Below are positions 7,476-18,492 of a stretch of DNA of 56,887 nt, piece by piece; positions within the stretch are counted from its first letter, which is position 1; every line of letters begins with the position of its first letter. Source of the stretch: Candidatus Jettenia ecosi (GTDB lineage: Bacteria; Planctomycetota; Brocadiia; Brocadiales; Brocadiaceae). Position numbers and translations under genes: made by a program. Location: positions 1 to 56,887 of the forward strand of contig SULG01000014.1 in the NCBI GenBank assembly GCA_005524015.1. Reading direction: 5' to 3'. The notes beneath the pieces are model-generated. The model was not told the DNA's origin and searched no databases. It worked only from the letters and a program-made list of their open reading frames with translations.

Positions 7476-9737
7476 TTACTCCATAGGCATTAATTCTACA
7501 GATCTCATTCCAGATTGAGCGGCTATTGGTCGATACCCGGCAAGCCGGATTTCAACGACAGGCTCTTCTTTATGCCAGACCCCATCCCAATTAACGGTGA
7601 CTTTTCTTTGATCGCAATCAATCAAAATCGAGATATTACCGAAAGAAGTTGGGGCAGGGCCAAAAGAAAGGGATGTCTGTTGATTAGACCACTGCTGGGG
7701 GATACCAGAACAAAGAATGAGTCGTTTTTCTCCTTCCTCCCGCACAAAACAATTTCTTACCATAAGTATCCATTCAGCGGCAGCCCAAACATGTTGTCCA
7801 TCGCCCATACATCCTCCGCGGGTACGGGGATGAATTGCCTCAGGCCATTGACCAGTTGATGTTGCCAGGTCTGCTATCGTGCTCATTAAATGAAAAAAAC
7901 GATAGTCATCAGCTCGCAGTAGTACTTGGGCAATATGTAACGTAAGATAAGGATTAATGCCAGAGTGGATCATGTCATGGAAAAAGCCGCCGTCAACAAG
8001 ACATTCTCTGATAAGATATTCTACGGTATTTAATAAACGGGAATCATGTGGCTCCCATAGCTGTAGTGGGTATCCAACAGCTAATGAACCGATTGATCCG
8101 CTGTCCATCCGCCGGTATGGAGAAGCTGGCATAGAAGAACAACCTATACGTTTGGCTGCAATTTGTAAACTACGTTCAATAGAACTCAGCAAAGAATCAG
8201 CCTCCTGACGAAATTCTTCGGCAACCTTATACTCATGAAAAGAATCCATCAAATGTGCGGCTGCTCTTAACCCTGAAACACTCCAAAAATCGTCCCAATA
8301 ATAGTAATCACTAGGACCAAGATGCTCAGCGCTAAAACCTGGTGGAAGCAGTCCTGCATGGGGAGCGTTTATATGCACAGAAAGACGTTTCCTGTGAATC
8401 CACCTGCCTGCATGCCGGATAGCATTTTGCCATGTTGATTTAGGCTTTTTGCCGGTCAACTCACAAAACCGATGCATAACCCATAAAACCTGACCATTGG
8501 AATCCCATTCCCCTTCCTGAGACCGAAAATATCCCAGAGTAGTCTGATAAGAGGGAAACAGGTCAAGAATCTTCTCTGCGCGATCCGTTAATCCGGTACA
8601 CAACATTGCATGTAAAATAAAAGCTGCATCCCGAAACCAGAAACGTTTATACGTATATGGTCCTGCATAGATGGTATCAGGTGAATGAAGAATAAGTGTC
8701 CTTAAAGCAGACTGATAAAGAAACTGGAATCTTTTATCAGGAATACAAAGTTCACAAGCTTCCTGAATATTTTGCTCCCAATGGGTAAAATGGGGTGATT
8801 TTGCTGGCGCAAATAAATGCTTTTTTTCTATTTTCAGTGGCACATCAACCGTAACCATTTTTGTGCCGCCTGATTGAACTTTAAAAAGCGCTGCTGCTGT
8901 AGCCATACCAACATCGCACGTCACTTCATGCCTCTTATCCTCAGACAAAATATTTTGGTAAACATCTCCCGTACGATAATGAGAAAACGCCCATCGGTCA
9001 GGAAGAATGCCAAAAAAGACATTATGCTCACGGTTAATCCTCCAACCCTTTTTATCGGGAAGGATAACAACATTATGAATAAAGCTTATTCCTTCCGGGT
9101 TATATGGGCGCAAGGAGACAACAATCCATCCTTGAGAATCTGCATACCCAGTAAGGGAGATCCGGCATACCGGAACTTCAGTATCTGAAACAACCTCGAC
9201 TTTTGATTCAAGGATTATCTTCCCTAAAGCAGCATTTGTTACTACAACAAGATTTCCTTCAAACAGTAAATCCTGTAATACAAAAGGTAAACGCGATGGT
9301 AAAAGAGCCTGTTTATCTTCTGTAACTATCCAACTATCCAATGACCATCCGTCAAAAAATGGAGTAACCAGCCCACGAGGATCAATAATCGGTATTTCAG
9401 AAAAATCAGGTATGCCTACTGCGGTCCAATTCCTATGAGTGAGATTGATATGAGTAAAAGAAAATGCCCTGGGGATAAAGGATTCATTTTTGGGATCAAA
9501 CTGCTGCTCTACCCAGTAAGGCCAAATCCAATCAAGATTATGCTGTATTGCCTGACTGTTTATCAAGCCTCGTGCATGCAATACTGCACCTGCACGCAAA
9601 AGCTCCACGGGAACCGTGACTTCGGAAGGCTGAGCAAAAAGGCTGAGACGGGAGAGTATCAAAAGCGGATCCAGGAAGCCTTGTGATTGCGCCCAATGTT
9701 TTATGATAAATCTCCACGGTAACCACTTCAGCCACAT
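7476..9737 (-). CDS. Six-hairpin glycosidase-like protein (amylo-alpha-1,6-glucosidase-like)
   Basis: A 753-residue soluble protein with no signal peptide. The N-terminal 320 residues are beta-rich; the C-terminal part resembles an (alpha/alpha)6 toroid: YKRFWFRDAAFILHAML, a SQEGEWDSNGQVLWVMHRFC strand-helix segment, DYYYWDDFWSVSGLRAAAH, and GGCMGDGQHVWAAAEWILMV. These aromatic/acidic motifs are characteristic of glucoamylase/trehalase-type folds. It heads a two-gene unit with the GT4 enzyme. Whether it is a hydrolase or a phosphorylase, and on which glycan, is not clear. Confidence is good for a real gene and fold, low for the reaction. Confidence 0.65.
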   Translation of the reverse strand: MWLKWLPWRFIIKHWAQSQGFLDPLLILSRLSLFAQPSEVTVPVELLRAGAVLHARGLINSQAIQHNLDWIWPYWVEQQFDPKNESFIPRAFSFTHINLTHRNWTAVGIPDFSEIPIIDPRGLVTPFFDGWSLDSWIVTEDKQALLPSRLPFVLQDLLFEGNLVVVTNAALGKIILESKVEVVSDTEVPVCRISLTGYADSQGWIVVSLRPYNPEGISFIHNVVILPDKKGWRINREHNVFFGILPDRWAFSHYRTGDVYQNILSEDKRHEVTCDVGMATAAALFKVQSGGTKMVTVDVPLKIEKKHLFAPAKSPHFTHWEQNIQEACELCIPDKRFQFLYQSALRTLILHSPDTIYAGPYTYKRFWFRDAAFILHAMLCTGLTDRAEKILDLFPSYQTTLGYFRSQEGEWDSNGQVLWVMHRFCELTGKKPKSTWQNAIRHAGRWIHRKRLSVHINAPHAGLLPPGFSAEHLGPSDYYYWDDFWSVSGLRAAAHLMDSFHEYKVAEEFRQEADSLLSSIERSLQIAAKRIGCSSMPASPYRRMDSGSIGSLAVGYPLQLWEPHDSRLLNTVEYLIRECLVDGGFFHDMIHSGINPYLTLHIAQVLLRADDYRFFHLMSTIADLATSTGQWPEAIHPRTRGGCMGDGQHVWAAAEWILMVRNCFVREEGEKRLILCSGIPQQWSNQQTSLSFGPAPTSFGNISILIDCDQRKVTVNWDGVWHKEEPVVEIRLAGYRPIAAQSGMRSVELMPME

Positions 9738-9954
9738 ATTTTCTCGCGTCCCTCATATCTTTTCCGTACTTCTTATGATAAACTTCTATTCAGGTAAACT
9801 GGTACACTTGAAATAAAAATATCACAAATTACAACAGCATCTCTATAAAACATGAGAGCTTTACTCCTAAGATTTTATGTAAAAACAACTTCAGTAATAA
9901 GGATATCTTTATCGTAGTGACTCAAAATACTGTCAGGTCATGGTAGGGGAGAAC

Positions 9955-10022
9955 CTTGTGTTCGCCCTGCCCGTGAAAAGTGCACGGGCTTTATGGTTTG
10001 CACAAAGGGAGGCGAACACAAG
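9955..10022. repeat. Nested inverted repeat in the 520-bp gap 9757-10276
   Basis: Outer arms of 12 bp (CTTGTGTTCGCC at 9955-9966 and its complement at 10011-10022) enclose inner arms CCCGTG/CACGGG. A related half (GGCGAACACAAGGTTC..) occurs at 49684-49705 next to a family A repeat. The gap otherwise holds only the family B repeat that follows directly; I see no gene in it. Confidence 0.55.
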
Positions 10023-10038
10023 ATTCGCCCTTACCTCG

Positions 10039-10130
10039 ATGTATAGGAATTTCAAACTGATTCTGTAGTGGCAAGGCGCGCCTTGCCACTACACGTCTTT
10101 ACGATTGAAAAGTCGCCGAAGGCCTAATGA
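10039..10130 (+). repeat. Dispersed palindromic repeat, family B, copy 2
   Basis: Matches 125-210 over about 85 bp with only a few differences, including one compensated inside the palindrome (GCGCGCC here, GCACGCC there). The conserved 3' tail beyond the palindrome shows that the unit is larger than the hairpin. Confidence 0.75.
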
Positions 10131-10276
10131 AATTTTGCGCCTTATTTTGAGTAGTTATTCTTTCCCTTACACCCCTTGATTACTTAAGATTTGCCATCCT
10201 TACCATCCGGCATTCCTTAGTATTCATTTAACATGCAGAATATTTTTAAGTCAAGCAATTAATATAAAATACCCCC

Positions 10277-10849
10277 TTAAAAATACAAACAAATTAAGGG
10301 CTTAACCGTCGACCGGGAATAAGTTTGTTCTGAAACAACAGAGGAAAAAAACGGTGAGAAAAACGTATCAAGGCAGATAAGGAATTCATGAAGGTTGATC
10401 CCCATATACATACCTTTTGGATCACTTATACTCTTTAATACCTGGCGTAATTTATCACGCCCGGTTGTGGAAAGATGCCTGAGTCCCGTGAGTTTCTGGA
10501 GATGATGCTTAAGGACTGAGATTGAGATTTGAATCAACCCTTGTAAGAATAGTTTACAATCTCCTTCTGCTCTCTTCCATAATCCTTCCCATACCTCACC
10601 AGCTTCCCACCAATATGAAGAATTATAAAGATCAACTCCGTAAAGGTAATCCTCTGCCTTACGCCATGTTTCCGGGAGCTGAATGTTTACCCTGGTATCT
10701 TCTTGCAAACCGTAACTATGGCCACGAGGGTCATAGAATGGATGTGGAGTAATTCCCGGTATATGCCGATAGGCAGGAAAGGAACGCTGCGGGCAATAGC
10801 GCACGCAAGCAGGATCAAATGGTTGAGGTTGTCTTATACTATATTTCAT
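10277..10849 (-). CDS. DUF309 family protein
   Basis: A 190-residue protein. The middle shows the DUF309 pattern: GVDLYNSSYWWEAGEVWEGL, then KLFLQGLIQISISVLKHHL and a following LRHLSTTGRDKLRQVL helix. The N-terminal 60 residues (QRSFPAYRHIPGITPHPFYD) form the lead often seen in longer members. DUF309 proteins are small helical proteins with a conserved W-E-x-x-E-x-x-W core; their function is unknown. The last 20 residues look unlike the family and may reflect a lost native stop. Isolated gene flanked by repeats on both sides. Confidence 0.75.
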   Translation of the reverse strand: MKYSIRQPQPFDPACVRYCPQRSFPAYRHIPGITPHPFYDPRGHSYGLQEDTRVNIQLPETWRKAEDYLYGVDLYNSSYWWEAGEVWEGLWKRAEGDCKLFLQGLIQISISVLKHHLQKLTGLRHLSTTGRDKLRQVLKSISDPKGMYMGINLHEFLICLDTFFSPFFSSVVSEQTYSRSTVKPLICLYF

Positions 10850-10880
10850 CGCAGAACCTGTGGTGTGTGGCGGATGCTAT

Positions 10881-10978
10881 GGTGGATTCGTTTCGCTTAA
10901 TCCACCCTACCGGTAATTCTATAATGAGTAGGGTGGATTAAGGCGTTGATTTTTACGCCGAATCCACCAAATAAGGAC
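10881..10978. repeat. Palindromic GTGGATT..AATCCACC repeat
   Basis: GGTGGATTCG..CGCTTAATCCACCCTAC is followed by GTAGGGTGGATTAAGGCG..CGCCGAATCCACC, forming mutually complementary hairpins. Short elements of this style (GTAGGGTGGATTAAG) occur in many bacterial genomes and are not specific to this lineage. It sits between the DUF309 gene and the end of the nuo operon and could terminate either transcript, though no T-run is present. Confidence 0.6.
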
Positions 10979-11057
10979 TGCCTGCAACGCAACAAACACA
11001 TAAATTTTGTGAATTATATAACCATTTACCGCAAAAAGCAATTTTGAATCAGGGGGA

Positions 11058-12521
11058 TTATTTTAGTATGAGAATGGATTGCTGGGCTATTTCCATAATC
11101 TTCGATGGAAAGATACCCAGATGCAGAGTACCGATAACTGATAGAACTATAGCAACAACAATCAAGGGAGAGAGCGTAAGGGGATTAAAGTCTCTGGTTG
11201 GTTCTTTCATATACATAATAACCATAATTCGCAGGTAATAAAAAACGGAAATAACGGAGTTTATCACACCAATAACAGCTAGCCCAATATACCCTGATTT
11301 TATGGCAGCGCTGAAGATATAAAACTTTCCCACAAAGCCAGCAGTAGGTGGAATACCTGCCATGGAAAGCATAAAGAGCGACATAGCCACGGCTAAGCCA
11401 GGGTGTTTGAATCCTAATCCTGCAAAATCATGAATCTGTATAAACTCATCACCTTTTTGACTTACTATAATGACAATAGCAAGCGCCCCAATGTTCATAA
11501 ACGTGTAAGCCAGGATATAGAACAATACACTAGACATACCCATATCGTTTGCAGCCACAAGTGCAATGAGAAGATAGCCTGCATGAGCAATACTGGAATA
11601 CGCCAGCATACGTTTCACGTTTGTTTGGGCAATGGCTACAACATTGCCGACAGTCATAGTCAACAAGGCAAGAATATAAATAATCTTTTGCCATTCATAA
11701 TGAGTAGCTCCAAAAGCTGTCATAAGGATGCGTAAAAAGGCAGCGAAGGCAGCAGCCTTCGGTCCTACGGACATAAAGGCTGTTATGGTTGTAGGCGCAC
11801 CCTCATAAACATCAGGCACCCATGCGTGAAACGGCACAGAAGCAACTTTGAACCCAAGCCCAATGATTATTAATGCCATTCCCATAAGCAGCAAAGGATT
11901 TGAAATACTACCTTTATCTGCAATGAAACCGGCAATTTGTTTCAGGTTAATAGCGCCTGTGGAACCATAAACAAGAGAAATACCGTACAATAAAAAGCCT
12001 GTGGCAAAGGCGCCCAGTAAGAAATATTTTAAAGATGCCTCATTTGAAATGAGCTTTGAGCGTTTAAATCCTGTCAGGATATAAATACTAATAGACATGA
12101 CCTCAAGTCCGATATAGATATTTAACAGGTCTGCACCGGATGCCATGAGCATCATGCCTATTGTTGAGAATAAGATTAATGCATAATATTCTCCATGGTT
12201 AATCTCTTCGCGTTTTATGTAACTGTGCGAGATTAAGATAACAAGGCCTGTGCTGAGGAGAAAGATGAAGTTAAAAAATAGAGAATAATTATCGATTGCA
12301 AAAGATTCATTAAATGAAAATAAAGTCGTTCCGGTAGAATTTCTCGCTAAGATAGCTGCTACGATAATCCCCATGAGGGATAGATAAGCCAGAAGATTTT
12401 TTTCTCCCAATTTCCTTGAGGATAATATATCCACAAGGAGAACAATCATGCCGAAACCTGCCAAAGTCAGGATTGGTAGAATACTGAGAATATTGAACGT
12501 CATTATCGAGACATTTGCCAT
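11058..12521 (-). CDS. nuoN: NADH-quinone oxidoreductase subunit N
   Basis: A 487-residue membrane protein with about 14 hydrophobic segments and the antiporter-like core: GLGFKVASVPFHAWVPDVYE (channel lysine and the PFHxWxPD motif), then GAPTTITAFMSVGPKAAAF and a YSSIAHAGYLL helix. NuoN is one of three proton-pumping subunits in the membrane arm of complex I. It is the last gene of the nuo operon here, 100 bp after nuoM, a longer gap than elsewhere in the cluster. Length is normal for the family. Confidence 0.95.
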   Translation of the reverse strand: MANVSIMTFNILSILPILTLAGFGMIVLLVDILSSRKLGEKNLLAYLSLMGIIVAAILARNSTGTTLFSFNESFAIDNYSLFFNFIFLLSTGLVILISHSYIKREEINHGEYYALILFSTIGMMLMASGADLLNIYIGLEVMSISIYILTGFKRSKLISNEASLKYFLLGAFATGFLLYGISLVYGSTGAINLKQIAGFIADKGSISNPLLLMGMALIIIGLGFKVASVPFHAWVPDVYEGAPTTITAFMSVGPKAAAFAAFLRILMTAFGATHYEWQKIIYILALLTMTVGNVVAIAQTNVKRMLAYSSIAHAGYLLIALVAANDMGMSSVLFYILAYTFMNIGALAIVIIVSQKGDEFIQIHDFAGLGFKHPGLAVAMSLFMLSMAGIPPTAGFVGKFYIFSAAIKSGYIGLAVIGVINSVISVFYYLRIMVIMYMKEPTRDFNPLTLSPLIVVAIVLSVIGTLHLGIFPSKIMEIAQQSILILK

Positions 12522-12621
12522 ATACCTTTACCTTATATAAGCCCTTTTATATCTGGGTCTTTACCATAGCGAGAAACTTACATAAAAACCACAAAAGAAC
12601 AAAGAACACAAAGAAATTAGC

Positions 12622-14205
12622 CTACCATTCTGTTTTAGTCTCAGAGATTATATCAATCTTTGGCATAACATTTTGCTGTAATTGTTCAACTCTTTTCTGT
12701 CTTTGAGTATTAGACACAACGTTTGCCTTCTCTCCTACCTGTTTTAAAAGATGATTTACGGATGCATCCATCTTTCTCAAGAAAGAATTAGGATAGATAC
12801 CAATCCAAAAAATCAGGAAGATAATAGGAAGCAGGATGGCAAATTCACGCTTATTCATATCTTTTAGTGTCTTGTTCTCTTCGTGGGTTATTTCATTAAA
12901 CATAACCCTTTGAAACATCCAGAGCATATAAACGGCAGCAAGAATAATCCCTGATGCCGCAATAGATGCATACAGAATACGGGACTTAAACGTGCCCATC
13001 AGGATAAGAAACTCTCCTACAAAACCGTTTAATCCGGGTAATCCAATAGAGGATAGGGTAACAACCAGAAAGAAAATAGCAAAGATGGGAATCTGTTTCG
13101 TCAAACCTCCAAAATCGGCAATCATTCGTGTGTGCCTTCTCTCGTAGAGCATCCCAACTACAAGAAAAAGCGCCCCTGTACTGAGACCGTGGTTAATCAT
13201 TTGAGTAATACCACCCTCAATACCCTGGATATTAAAGGCAAAGATTCCGAGCATAACAAAACCTAAATGGCTTACACTAGAGTAAGCAACGAGTTTTTTC
13301 AGATCATCCTGAACCATAGAAACCAGGGCGCCGTAGATAATGCCAACAATAGCCATCCATGATATCACCGGAATAAAGGCATGGCTTACCTCAGGGAATA
13401 AAGGTAAACAGAACCGCATAAAACCATATGTTCCCATTTTTAAGAGAACGCCTGCCAGGATTACACTTCCTGCCGTGGGCGCCTCCACATGGGCATCCGG
13501 TAACCATGTATGAAATGGAAACATGGGAACCTTGATGGCAAAAGCAAAGGCGAAAGCTATGAATAGCCAGAATTGGACGGCAAAGGAAATATCGAGCTTA
13601 TATAATTCTAATAGATTAAAGGTATATTCGCCCGTTGCCCGGTAATTTAAAAAATAAAGGGCAATAATAGCCAAGAACATAAATACACTACCTGCCGTTG
13701 TGTAAATAAAGAACTTTACCGCAGCATAGATCCTCCTGGAACCACCCCAGATGCCGATGAGAAGATACATCGGAATCAGCATGAGCTCCCAGAATACAAA
13801 GAATAAAAATAGATCCAATGAGATAAACACGCCTACCATAGCTGTCTCAAGGATCAGCATAGAAATCATGTATTCCTTTACATTCTTGGTAATATGCCAT
13901 GAAGCAAGAATGGAAATTGGTGTAAGAAAAGTTGTCAAGAGTATCAGAAAGAGGCTAATCCCATCTACTCCAACGTGATATTTGATTCCAAAGGAAGGTA
14001 TCCACCGCAGTTTCTCAACAAACTGCATTTCATAGGTACGTGCATCGAAGTTAAAGTAGAGGGGAAGGGAAATCAAAAAAACTATTATCGAAACAAGCAG
14101 CGCTGTAAATCTGATAAGCTCCCGATTCTTTGAATCAATCGAAATGATAAAAAATACTCCTATAATCGGAAGAAAAGTGATTAATGAAAGAATCGGTACG
14201 GACAT
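12622..14205 (-). CDS. nuoM: NADH-quinone oxidoreductase subunit M
   Basis: A 527-residue polytopic protein. Recognised by [20 protein letters not shown] (the helix with the essential glutamate) and by [20 protein letters not shown] followed by [19 protein letters not shown]. It forms an antiporter-like proton channel of complex I between NuoN and NuoL. The C-terminal 45 residues after the last helix are hydrophilic and extend past the usual end of NuoM. Lies 45 bp downstream of nuoL. Confidence 0.95.
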   Translation of the reverse strand: MSVPILSLITFLPIIGVFFIISIDSKNRELIRFTALLVSIIVFLISLPLYFNFDARTYEMQFVEKLRWIPSFGIKYHVGVDGISLFLILLTTFLTPISILASWHITKNVKEYMISMLILETAMVGVFISLDLFLFFVFWELMLIPMYLLIGIWGGSRRIYAAVKFFIYTTAGSVFMFLAIIALYFLNYRATGEYTFNLLELYKLDISFAVQFWLFIAFAFAFAIKVPMFPFHTWLPDAHVEAPTAGSVILAGVLLKMGTYGFMRFCLPLFPEVSHAFIPVISWMAIVGIIYGALVSMVQDDLKKLVAYSSVSHLGFVMLGIFAFNIQGIEGGITQMINHGLSTGALFLVVGMLYERRHTRMIADFGGLTKQIPIFAIFFLVVTLSSIGLPGLNGFVGEFLILMGTFKSRILYASIAASGIILAAVYMLWMFQRVMFNEITHEENKTLKDMNKREFAILLPIIFLIFWIGIYPNSFLRKMDASVNHLLKQVGEKANVVSNTQRQKRVEQLQQNVMPKIDIISETKTEW

Positions 14206-14250
14206 CCCATCGCTCCAGAATTACAATTTTTGTAAGAAAAGAATACTATG

Positions 14251-16194
14251 CTACTTACCTAATGCAGTAAGTACAATAACGAAGATACAGCCAAGCACGA
14301 TGTAAAAGGCATAATTGCGTACATATCCTGTTTGTAAGAAACGCAGAATATCACCAAACCGTCCGATAAGGCGAGCAACACCATTTACAGAACCATCAAT
14401 TATTTGAGTATCTACATGCTTCCATAACATAACTGAAATTTTCTTAAGGGATTTCACAAAAAGGATATCATACATTTCGTCCACATAATATTTATTGAGC
14501 AGAAGTTTGTAAATAAAACGAAACCGTTCTGCTAATATTTTGGGCAATTCAGGTTTTTTTACATACAAATGATATGCTATAAATATACCCAGGATTGCAA
14601 TAGCTGTTGAAATAATCATCATAAGATAAGGATGTCCTTCACTATGATGGACACCTGCTTCTCGTCCGGAAATTTCTGTATGATGTCCCTGTTCTCCAAA
14701 AACCGGCGCTAAAAAGTGACTCATGATATTCGCACCGGGTATGCCTAAAAATCCGCCAAGGGAGGAAAGCCCTGCAAGAACCATTAATGGGAACGTCATA
14801 CTCTTTGGAGATTCATGGAGATGTTCCATGACATGGTGGTCTGCCCTTGATTTCCCGTGAAATGTTATAAACAGTAAGCGGAACATATAAAAAGCCGTAA
14901 AGAGGGATGTCACGATTGCTATTGACCAATAGAAGAAATTTCCACGGGCAAGCGATTCCAATACAATTTCATCCTTACTGAAGAATCCTGCAAACGGCGG
15001 AATTCCTGCAATAGCAATAGTGCCAATCAAAAAGGTCTTATAGGTAATAGGAATATGGCGCCTGAGTCCACCCATCTTTCTCATATCCTGCTCTCCAGAC
15101 ATGGCATGAATAACACTGCCGGAGCCAAGAAATAGCAAAGCTTTAAAAAAGGCATGCGTCATCAGATGAAAGATGCCTGCCGTAAATGCGCCTACACCGC
15201 AAGCCAGAAACATATACCCAAGTTGACTAATCGTAGAATAGGCCAGCACTCGCTTAATATCGTTCTGTACCAACCCTATGGATGCAGCAAAGAGCGCTGT
15301 AACTGCTCCTATACTGGCTACTATGGTCATGGTAAATGGAGACAACATATAGAGAATATTGCATCGGGCAATCATGTAAACGCCGGCAGTTACCATGGTT
15401 GCTGCGTGGATTAATGCGCTGACTGGCGTGGGACCTTCCATAGCATCCGGCAGCCATGTATACAGAGGTATTTGAGCTGACTTACCGGTTGCACCCATAA
15501 ACAAAAGAAGGGTAATTAGGGTTAAGGCAAAGCTACCGACTGCAAAGGTACCTTGCGATGCTGCATGAAATACCTCCGTAAAATCGATACTGCGGAAAGA
15601 GAGGAAGATGAGCATAATACCGAGGATAAATCCAAAATCACCTACCCGGTTAACAATAAAGGCCTTCTTCGCTGCATTTGATGCTGACTTCTTATTATAC
15701 CAGAACCCAATAAGCAGATATGAGCATAACCCGACTGCCTCCCAGCCAATAAACATGAGAAGAAAATTGTTACCCAAAACAAGCAATAACATGGAAAAGG
15801 TAAATAAATTCAAATAGCAAAAATAGCGATGGTATCCCTTATCTTCATGCATATAGCCAGTAGAATAGATGTGGATAAGGAGTCCAACCCCGGTAACAAT
15901 GAGGATCATGATTCCGGATAATGGATCTACCTGCAGACCTGCCGCTGCTTTGAATGAACCGGATTCAATCCAGCTAAACAATTCTTTTTCAAATAACCGT
16001 TCCTGGGGAGGAAGCAAAAGGAGTCCGCAAAACACAAGTATCGAAACAAGAAATGATAAACCGATTGCCCCGCAGGCAATATAGCCTACTGTTTCTTTCT
16101 TCAGCCTTTTACCAGCAAGTCCGTTAATGACTGTACCAATTAAAGGGAATAGCAAGATCAGTGCAACAAGGTTAAGCATGCTGTTACCTACCAT
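14251..16194 (-). CDS. nuoL: NADH-quinone oxidoreductase subunit L
   Basis: A 647-residue protein with antiporter-like helices and the C-terminal lateral helix that braces the membrane arm. Motifs: [58 protein letters not shown] histidine-rich hydrophilic insert ([18 protein letters not shown]) precedes the terminal helices, a position where NuoL proteins commonly vary. The start codon overlaps the end of nuoK, so translation is probably coupled. An internal ATG at 16179 is an alternative start. Confidence 0.95.
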   Translation of the reverse strand: MVGNSMLNLVALILLFPLIGTVINGLAGKRLKKETVGYIACGAIGLSFLVSILVFCGLLLLPPQERLFEKELFSWIESGSFKAAAGLQVDPLSGIMILIVTGVGLLIHIYSTGYMHEDKGYHRYFCYLNLFTFSMLLLVLGNNFLLMFIGWEAVGLCSYLLIGFWYNKKSASNAAKKAFIVNRVGDFGFILGIMLIFLSFRSIDFTEVFHAASQGTFAVGSFALTLITLLLFMGATGKSAQIPLYTWLPDAMEGPTPVSALIHAATMVTAGVYMIARCNILYMLSPFTMTIVASIGAVTALFAASIGLVQNDIKRVLAYSTISQLGYMFLACGVGAFTAGIFHLMTHAFFKALLFLGSGSVIHAMSGEQDMRKMGGLRRHIPITYKTFLIGTIAIAGIPPFAGFFSKDEIVLESLARGNFFYWSIAIVTSLFTAFYMFRLLFITFHGKSRADHHVMEHLHESPKSMTFPLMVLAGLSSLGGFLGIPGANIMSHFLAPVFGEQGHHTEISGREAGVHHSEGHPYLMMIISTAIAILGIFIAYHLYVKKPELPKILAERFRFIYKLLLNKYYVDEMYDILFVKSLKKISVMLWKHVDTQIIDGSVNGVARLIGRFGDILRFLQTGYVRNYAFYIVLGCIFVIVLTALGK

Positions 16195-16490
16195 TTCATG
16201 ATGTTTATATCGTCAATATTTACCGTTTCTTTATTCCTGAATACAGCCACGATGATTGCCAAACCGACTGCAGCCTCGGCTGCCGCAACTGTCATGGTAA
16301 AAAAAACAAAGAGTTGTCCCTGCATAGAATTGAGGTAATGTGCACACGCAACAAACGATATATTAACGGCATTCAGCATGAGTTCTATGCACATAAATAT
16401 GATAATAGCATTCCTTCGTATTAACACACCAATGACACCTAACGTAAACAAAATCGCACTCAGTACCAGATAATGCGTTAATGTAATCAT
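16188..16490 (-). CDS. nuoK: NADH-quinone oxidoreductase subunit K
   Basis: A 100-residue protein with three membrane helices and the two conserved buried glutamates of the proton path: [13 protein letters not shown] (E36) and [13 protein letters not shown] (E72). It abuts the nuoJ stop with no gap and its own stop overlaps the nuoL start. Length and sequence are standard for NuoK. Confidence 0.95.
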   Translation of the reverse strand: MITLTHYLVLSAILFTLGVIGVLIRRNAIIIFMCIELMLNAVNISFVACAHYLNSMQGQLFVFFTMTVAAAEAAVGLAIIVAVFRNKETVNIDDINIMKW

Positions 16491-17000
16491 TTATAATTTC
16501 CTCTTGGCTAACATAATTGCCCCAATAGCTGCCACAAAGAGCAAAATTGAAGTTATTTCAAAGGGAAGAAGATAATCGGTGAATAACAAATTACCAATGA
16601 GTTTTGTGTTTCCGACACTAGCAACATAGGCGCTGGTATATTCACCTTGTTTCCCTTGCACAAATTTTGACTTTAAAATTATGCAGAGAACGGAAAAGAG
16701 TAAAATACCCATAAACAAGGCAGGTATTTTTTGAAATGGTATTGCGTCTTTCAATTCCTCTTTTATATTCAAACTTAACAACATAATCACGAAGAGGAAA
16801 AGGACCATAATAGCGCCTGCATACACGATAATCTGAACTGCGGCAATAAATTGCGCTTCGAGTAATATATAGAGCGCTGCAATACTTACGAGTGTTAGTA
16901 TAAGATACAAAGCACTGTAAACAGGATTCTTCTCGAAGATAAGATACACGGCTGCGGTCACAGAGACTGCAGCCATAATATAAAATATGTATGCTTCCAT
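16491..17000 (-). CDS. nuoJ: NADH-quinone oxidoreductase subunit J
   Basis: A 169-residue protein with five membrane helices. The third helix region, AVQIIVYAGAIMVLFLFVIM, carries the conserved tyrosine and pi-bulge sequence of NuoJ that links quinone reduction to proton pumping. A variable hydrophilic loop (KFVQGKQGEYTSAYVASVGN) precedes the last helix. It follows nuoI after 65 bp and joins nuoK end to end. Confidence 0.94.
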   Translation of the reverse strand: MEAYIFYIMAAVSVTAAVYLIFEKNPVYSALYLILTLVSIAALYILLEAQFIAAVQIIVYAGAIMVLFLFVIMLLSLNIKEELKDAIPFQKIPALFMGILLFSVLCIILKSKFVQGKQGEYTSAYVASVGNTKLIGNLLFTDYLLPFEITSILLFVAAIGAIMLAKRKL

Positions 17001-17065
17001 AATTATTTAGATATAAGTCAAGACAGAAAAGCTTCTCAATATTTTACCTTCACTATCATGATAGA

Positions 17066-17494
17066 TTAAAAACTTATTTTTCTTTTTTTCGTAAGATCTA
17101 ATAATTGTTTTTTATCAAAAATATTCTTGTTTTGATATGTCGATAGTTCAAAGGTATCTCTCAATATCACAGCCCTTACCGGGCATGCCTCTTCGCAGAA
17201 TCCACAAAAAATACATCGGAAGGCGTCTAACTCATACACCTTCGGATATCTTCTTTGTGTTATTTTATCTGTTGCCCCTTCAACAGTAATGCATTTTGAA
17301 GGACAAACTTTTGCACAAAGCCCGCATGCGATGCATCTTTCCCTGCCGTCTTTTCCTATCTGTAATTCCGGCAATCCCCGAAATCTTGAAGGAAGTTTCG
17401 GTCGTTCCTCCGGATACTGTTGAGTAACAACGGCATTTGGATTAAAAAACCGCTTGATAGTAAGAATGAGACCTTTTAGTAATGGTAAAATCAT
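17066..17494 (-). CDS. nuoI: NADH-quinone oxidoreductase subunit I (two 4Fe-4S clusters)
   Basis: A 142-residue ferredoxin-type subunit with two complete four-cysteine motifs, CIACGLCAKVCP and CIFCGFCEEACP, which hold clusters N6a and N6b in the chain between NuoG and NuoB. The N-terminus (PLLKGLILTIKRFFNP) is the amphipathic helix that docks on NuoH. The gene starts 2 bp after the nuoH stop. Complete and of normal length. Confidence 0.95.
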   Translation of the reverse strand: MILPLLKGLILTIKRFFNPNAVVTQQYPEERPKLPSRFRGLPELQIGKDGRERCIACGLCAKVCPSKCITVEGATDKITQRRYPKVYELDAFRCIFCGFCEEACPVRAVILRDTFELSTYQNKNIFDKKQLLDLTKKRKISF

Positions 17495-17496
17495 AA

Positions 17497-18492
17497 TTAT
17501 CCTTTAATCACCATAACAAGGCCGGTAATAAGTATATTAAATAGAGAAAGAGGTAACAGGAATTTCCAGCCAAAATGCATGAGTTGATCGTATCTGAGCC
17601 TTGGATACGTTGACCTTACCCAGATAAAGAAGAACAAGCAACCTGATAGTTTCAACATAAACCATACAACTGGCGGTAAAAATGGTCCCTGCCATCCGCC
17701 AAGGAAAAAAGTCACTGCAATAGCAGACACAGTGATCATATTGGCATACTCAGCCATAAAAAACATGGCAAACTTCATACTGCTGTATTCTGTATGGTAA
17801 CCTGCCACAAGTTCTGATTCCGCCTCCGGAAGGTCAAATGGGGTACGATTTACCTCTGCAAAAGCGCTCGTAACATAAATAAAAAACCCTATGGGCTGTA
17901 ATATGATATTCCATATTTTTGCCTGAGCATTCACAATATCCACAAGGCTTAATGAACCTGTTAACATAACAACTCCAATAAGAGATAAGCCCAGTGTCAA
18001 CTCATAACTAATCATCTGGGCTGAAGACCGTATTCCGCCCAGTAATGAATATTTATTGTTCGATGCCCAACCAGCCATAACAACACCATAAACTCCCAGG
18101 GAAGAGACAGCAAAGATATAAAGAAATCCAACGTTGATGTCGGTGATGACAAGGTCTATGCTATATCCGAAAATTTTTATTTTATCCCCAAAAGGAATGA
18201 CTGCAAAGGTAATTAGGGCGGGGACCAGAGTCATAACAGGCGCTAGCACAAAAAGAAATTTATTCGCTTTCTCTGGAATAATATCCTCTTTAAAGAGAAG
18301 TTTTATACCATCAGCAATTGGCTGTAATAATCCATGTGGCCCAACACGCATCGGCCCAAGGCGGACCTGCATATGCGCCATAATCTTCCTTTCAAACCAG
18401 ATCATGGAGATAATCATAAACTGGATCACGCCAAATACAATAAAGATCTTAATACAGGTAATGGTAAGATAAATAAGGAGATCTTTATTCAT
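17497..18492 (-). CDS. nuoH: NADH-quinone oxidoreductase subunit H
   Basis: A 331-residue polytopic subunit that forms the quinone-binding chamber. Clear signatures are ERKIMAHMQVRLGPMRVGPHG, GVVMAGWASNNKYSLLGGIR and RTPFDLPEAESELVAGYHTE. I place the start at ATG 18492 (MNKDLLIYL); a longer frame back to 18531 lies within the preceding gene. The start overlaps the stop of the desulforedoxin-like gene by 8 bp (ATGAATAA), which predicts translational coupling to that gene instead of to nuoG. Confidence 0.94.
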   Translation of the reverse strand: MNKDLLIYLTITCIKIFIVFGVIQFMIISMIWFERKIMAHMQVRLGPMRVGPHGLLQPIADGIKLLFKEDIIPEKANKFLFVLAPVMTLVPALITFAVIPFGDKIKIFGYSIDLVITDINVGFLYIFAVSSLGVYGVVMAGWASNNKYSLLGGIRSSAQMISYELTLGLSLIGVVMLTGSLSLVDIVNAQAKIWNIILQPIGFFIYVTSAFAEVNRTPFDLPEAESELVAGYHTEYSSMKFAMFFMAEYANMITVSAIAVTFFLGGWQGPFLPPVVWFMLKLSGCLFFFIWVRSTYPRLRYDQLMHFGWKFLLPLSLFNILITGLVMVIKG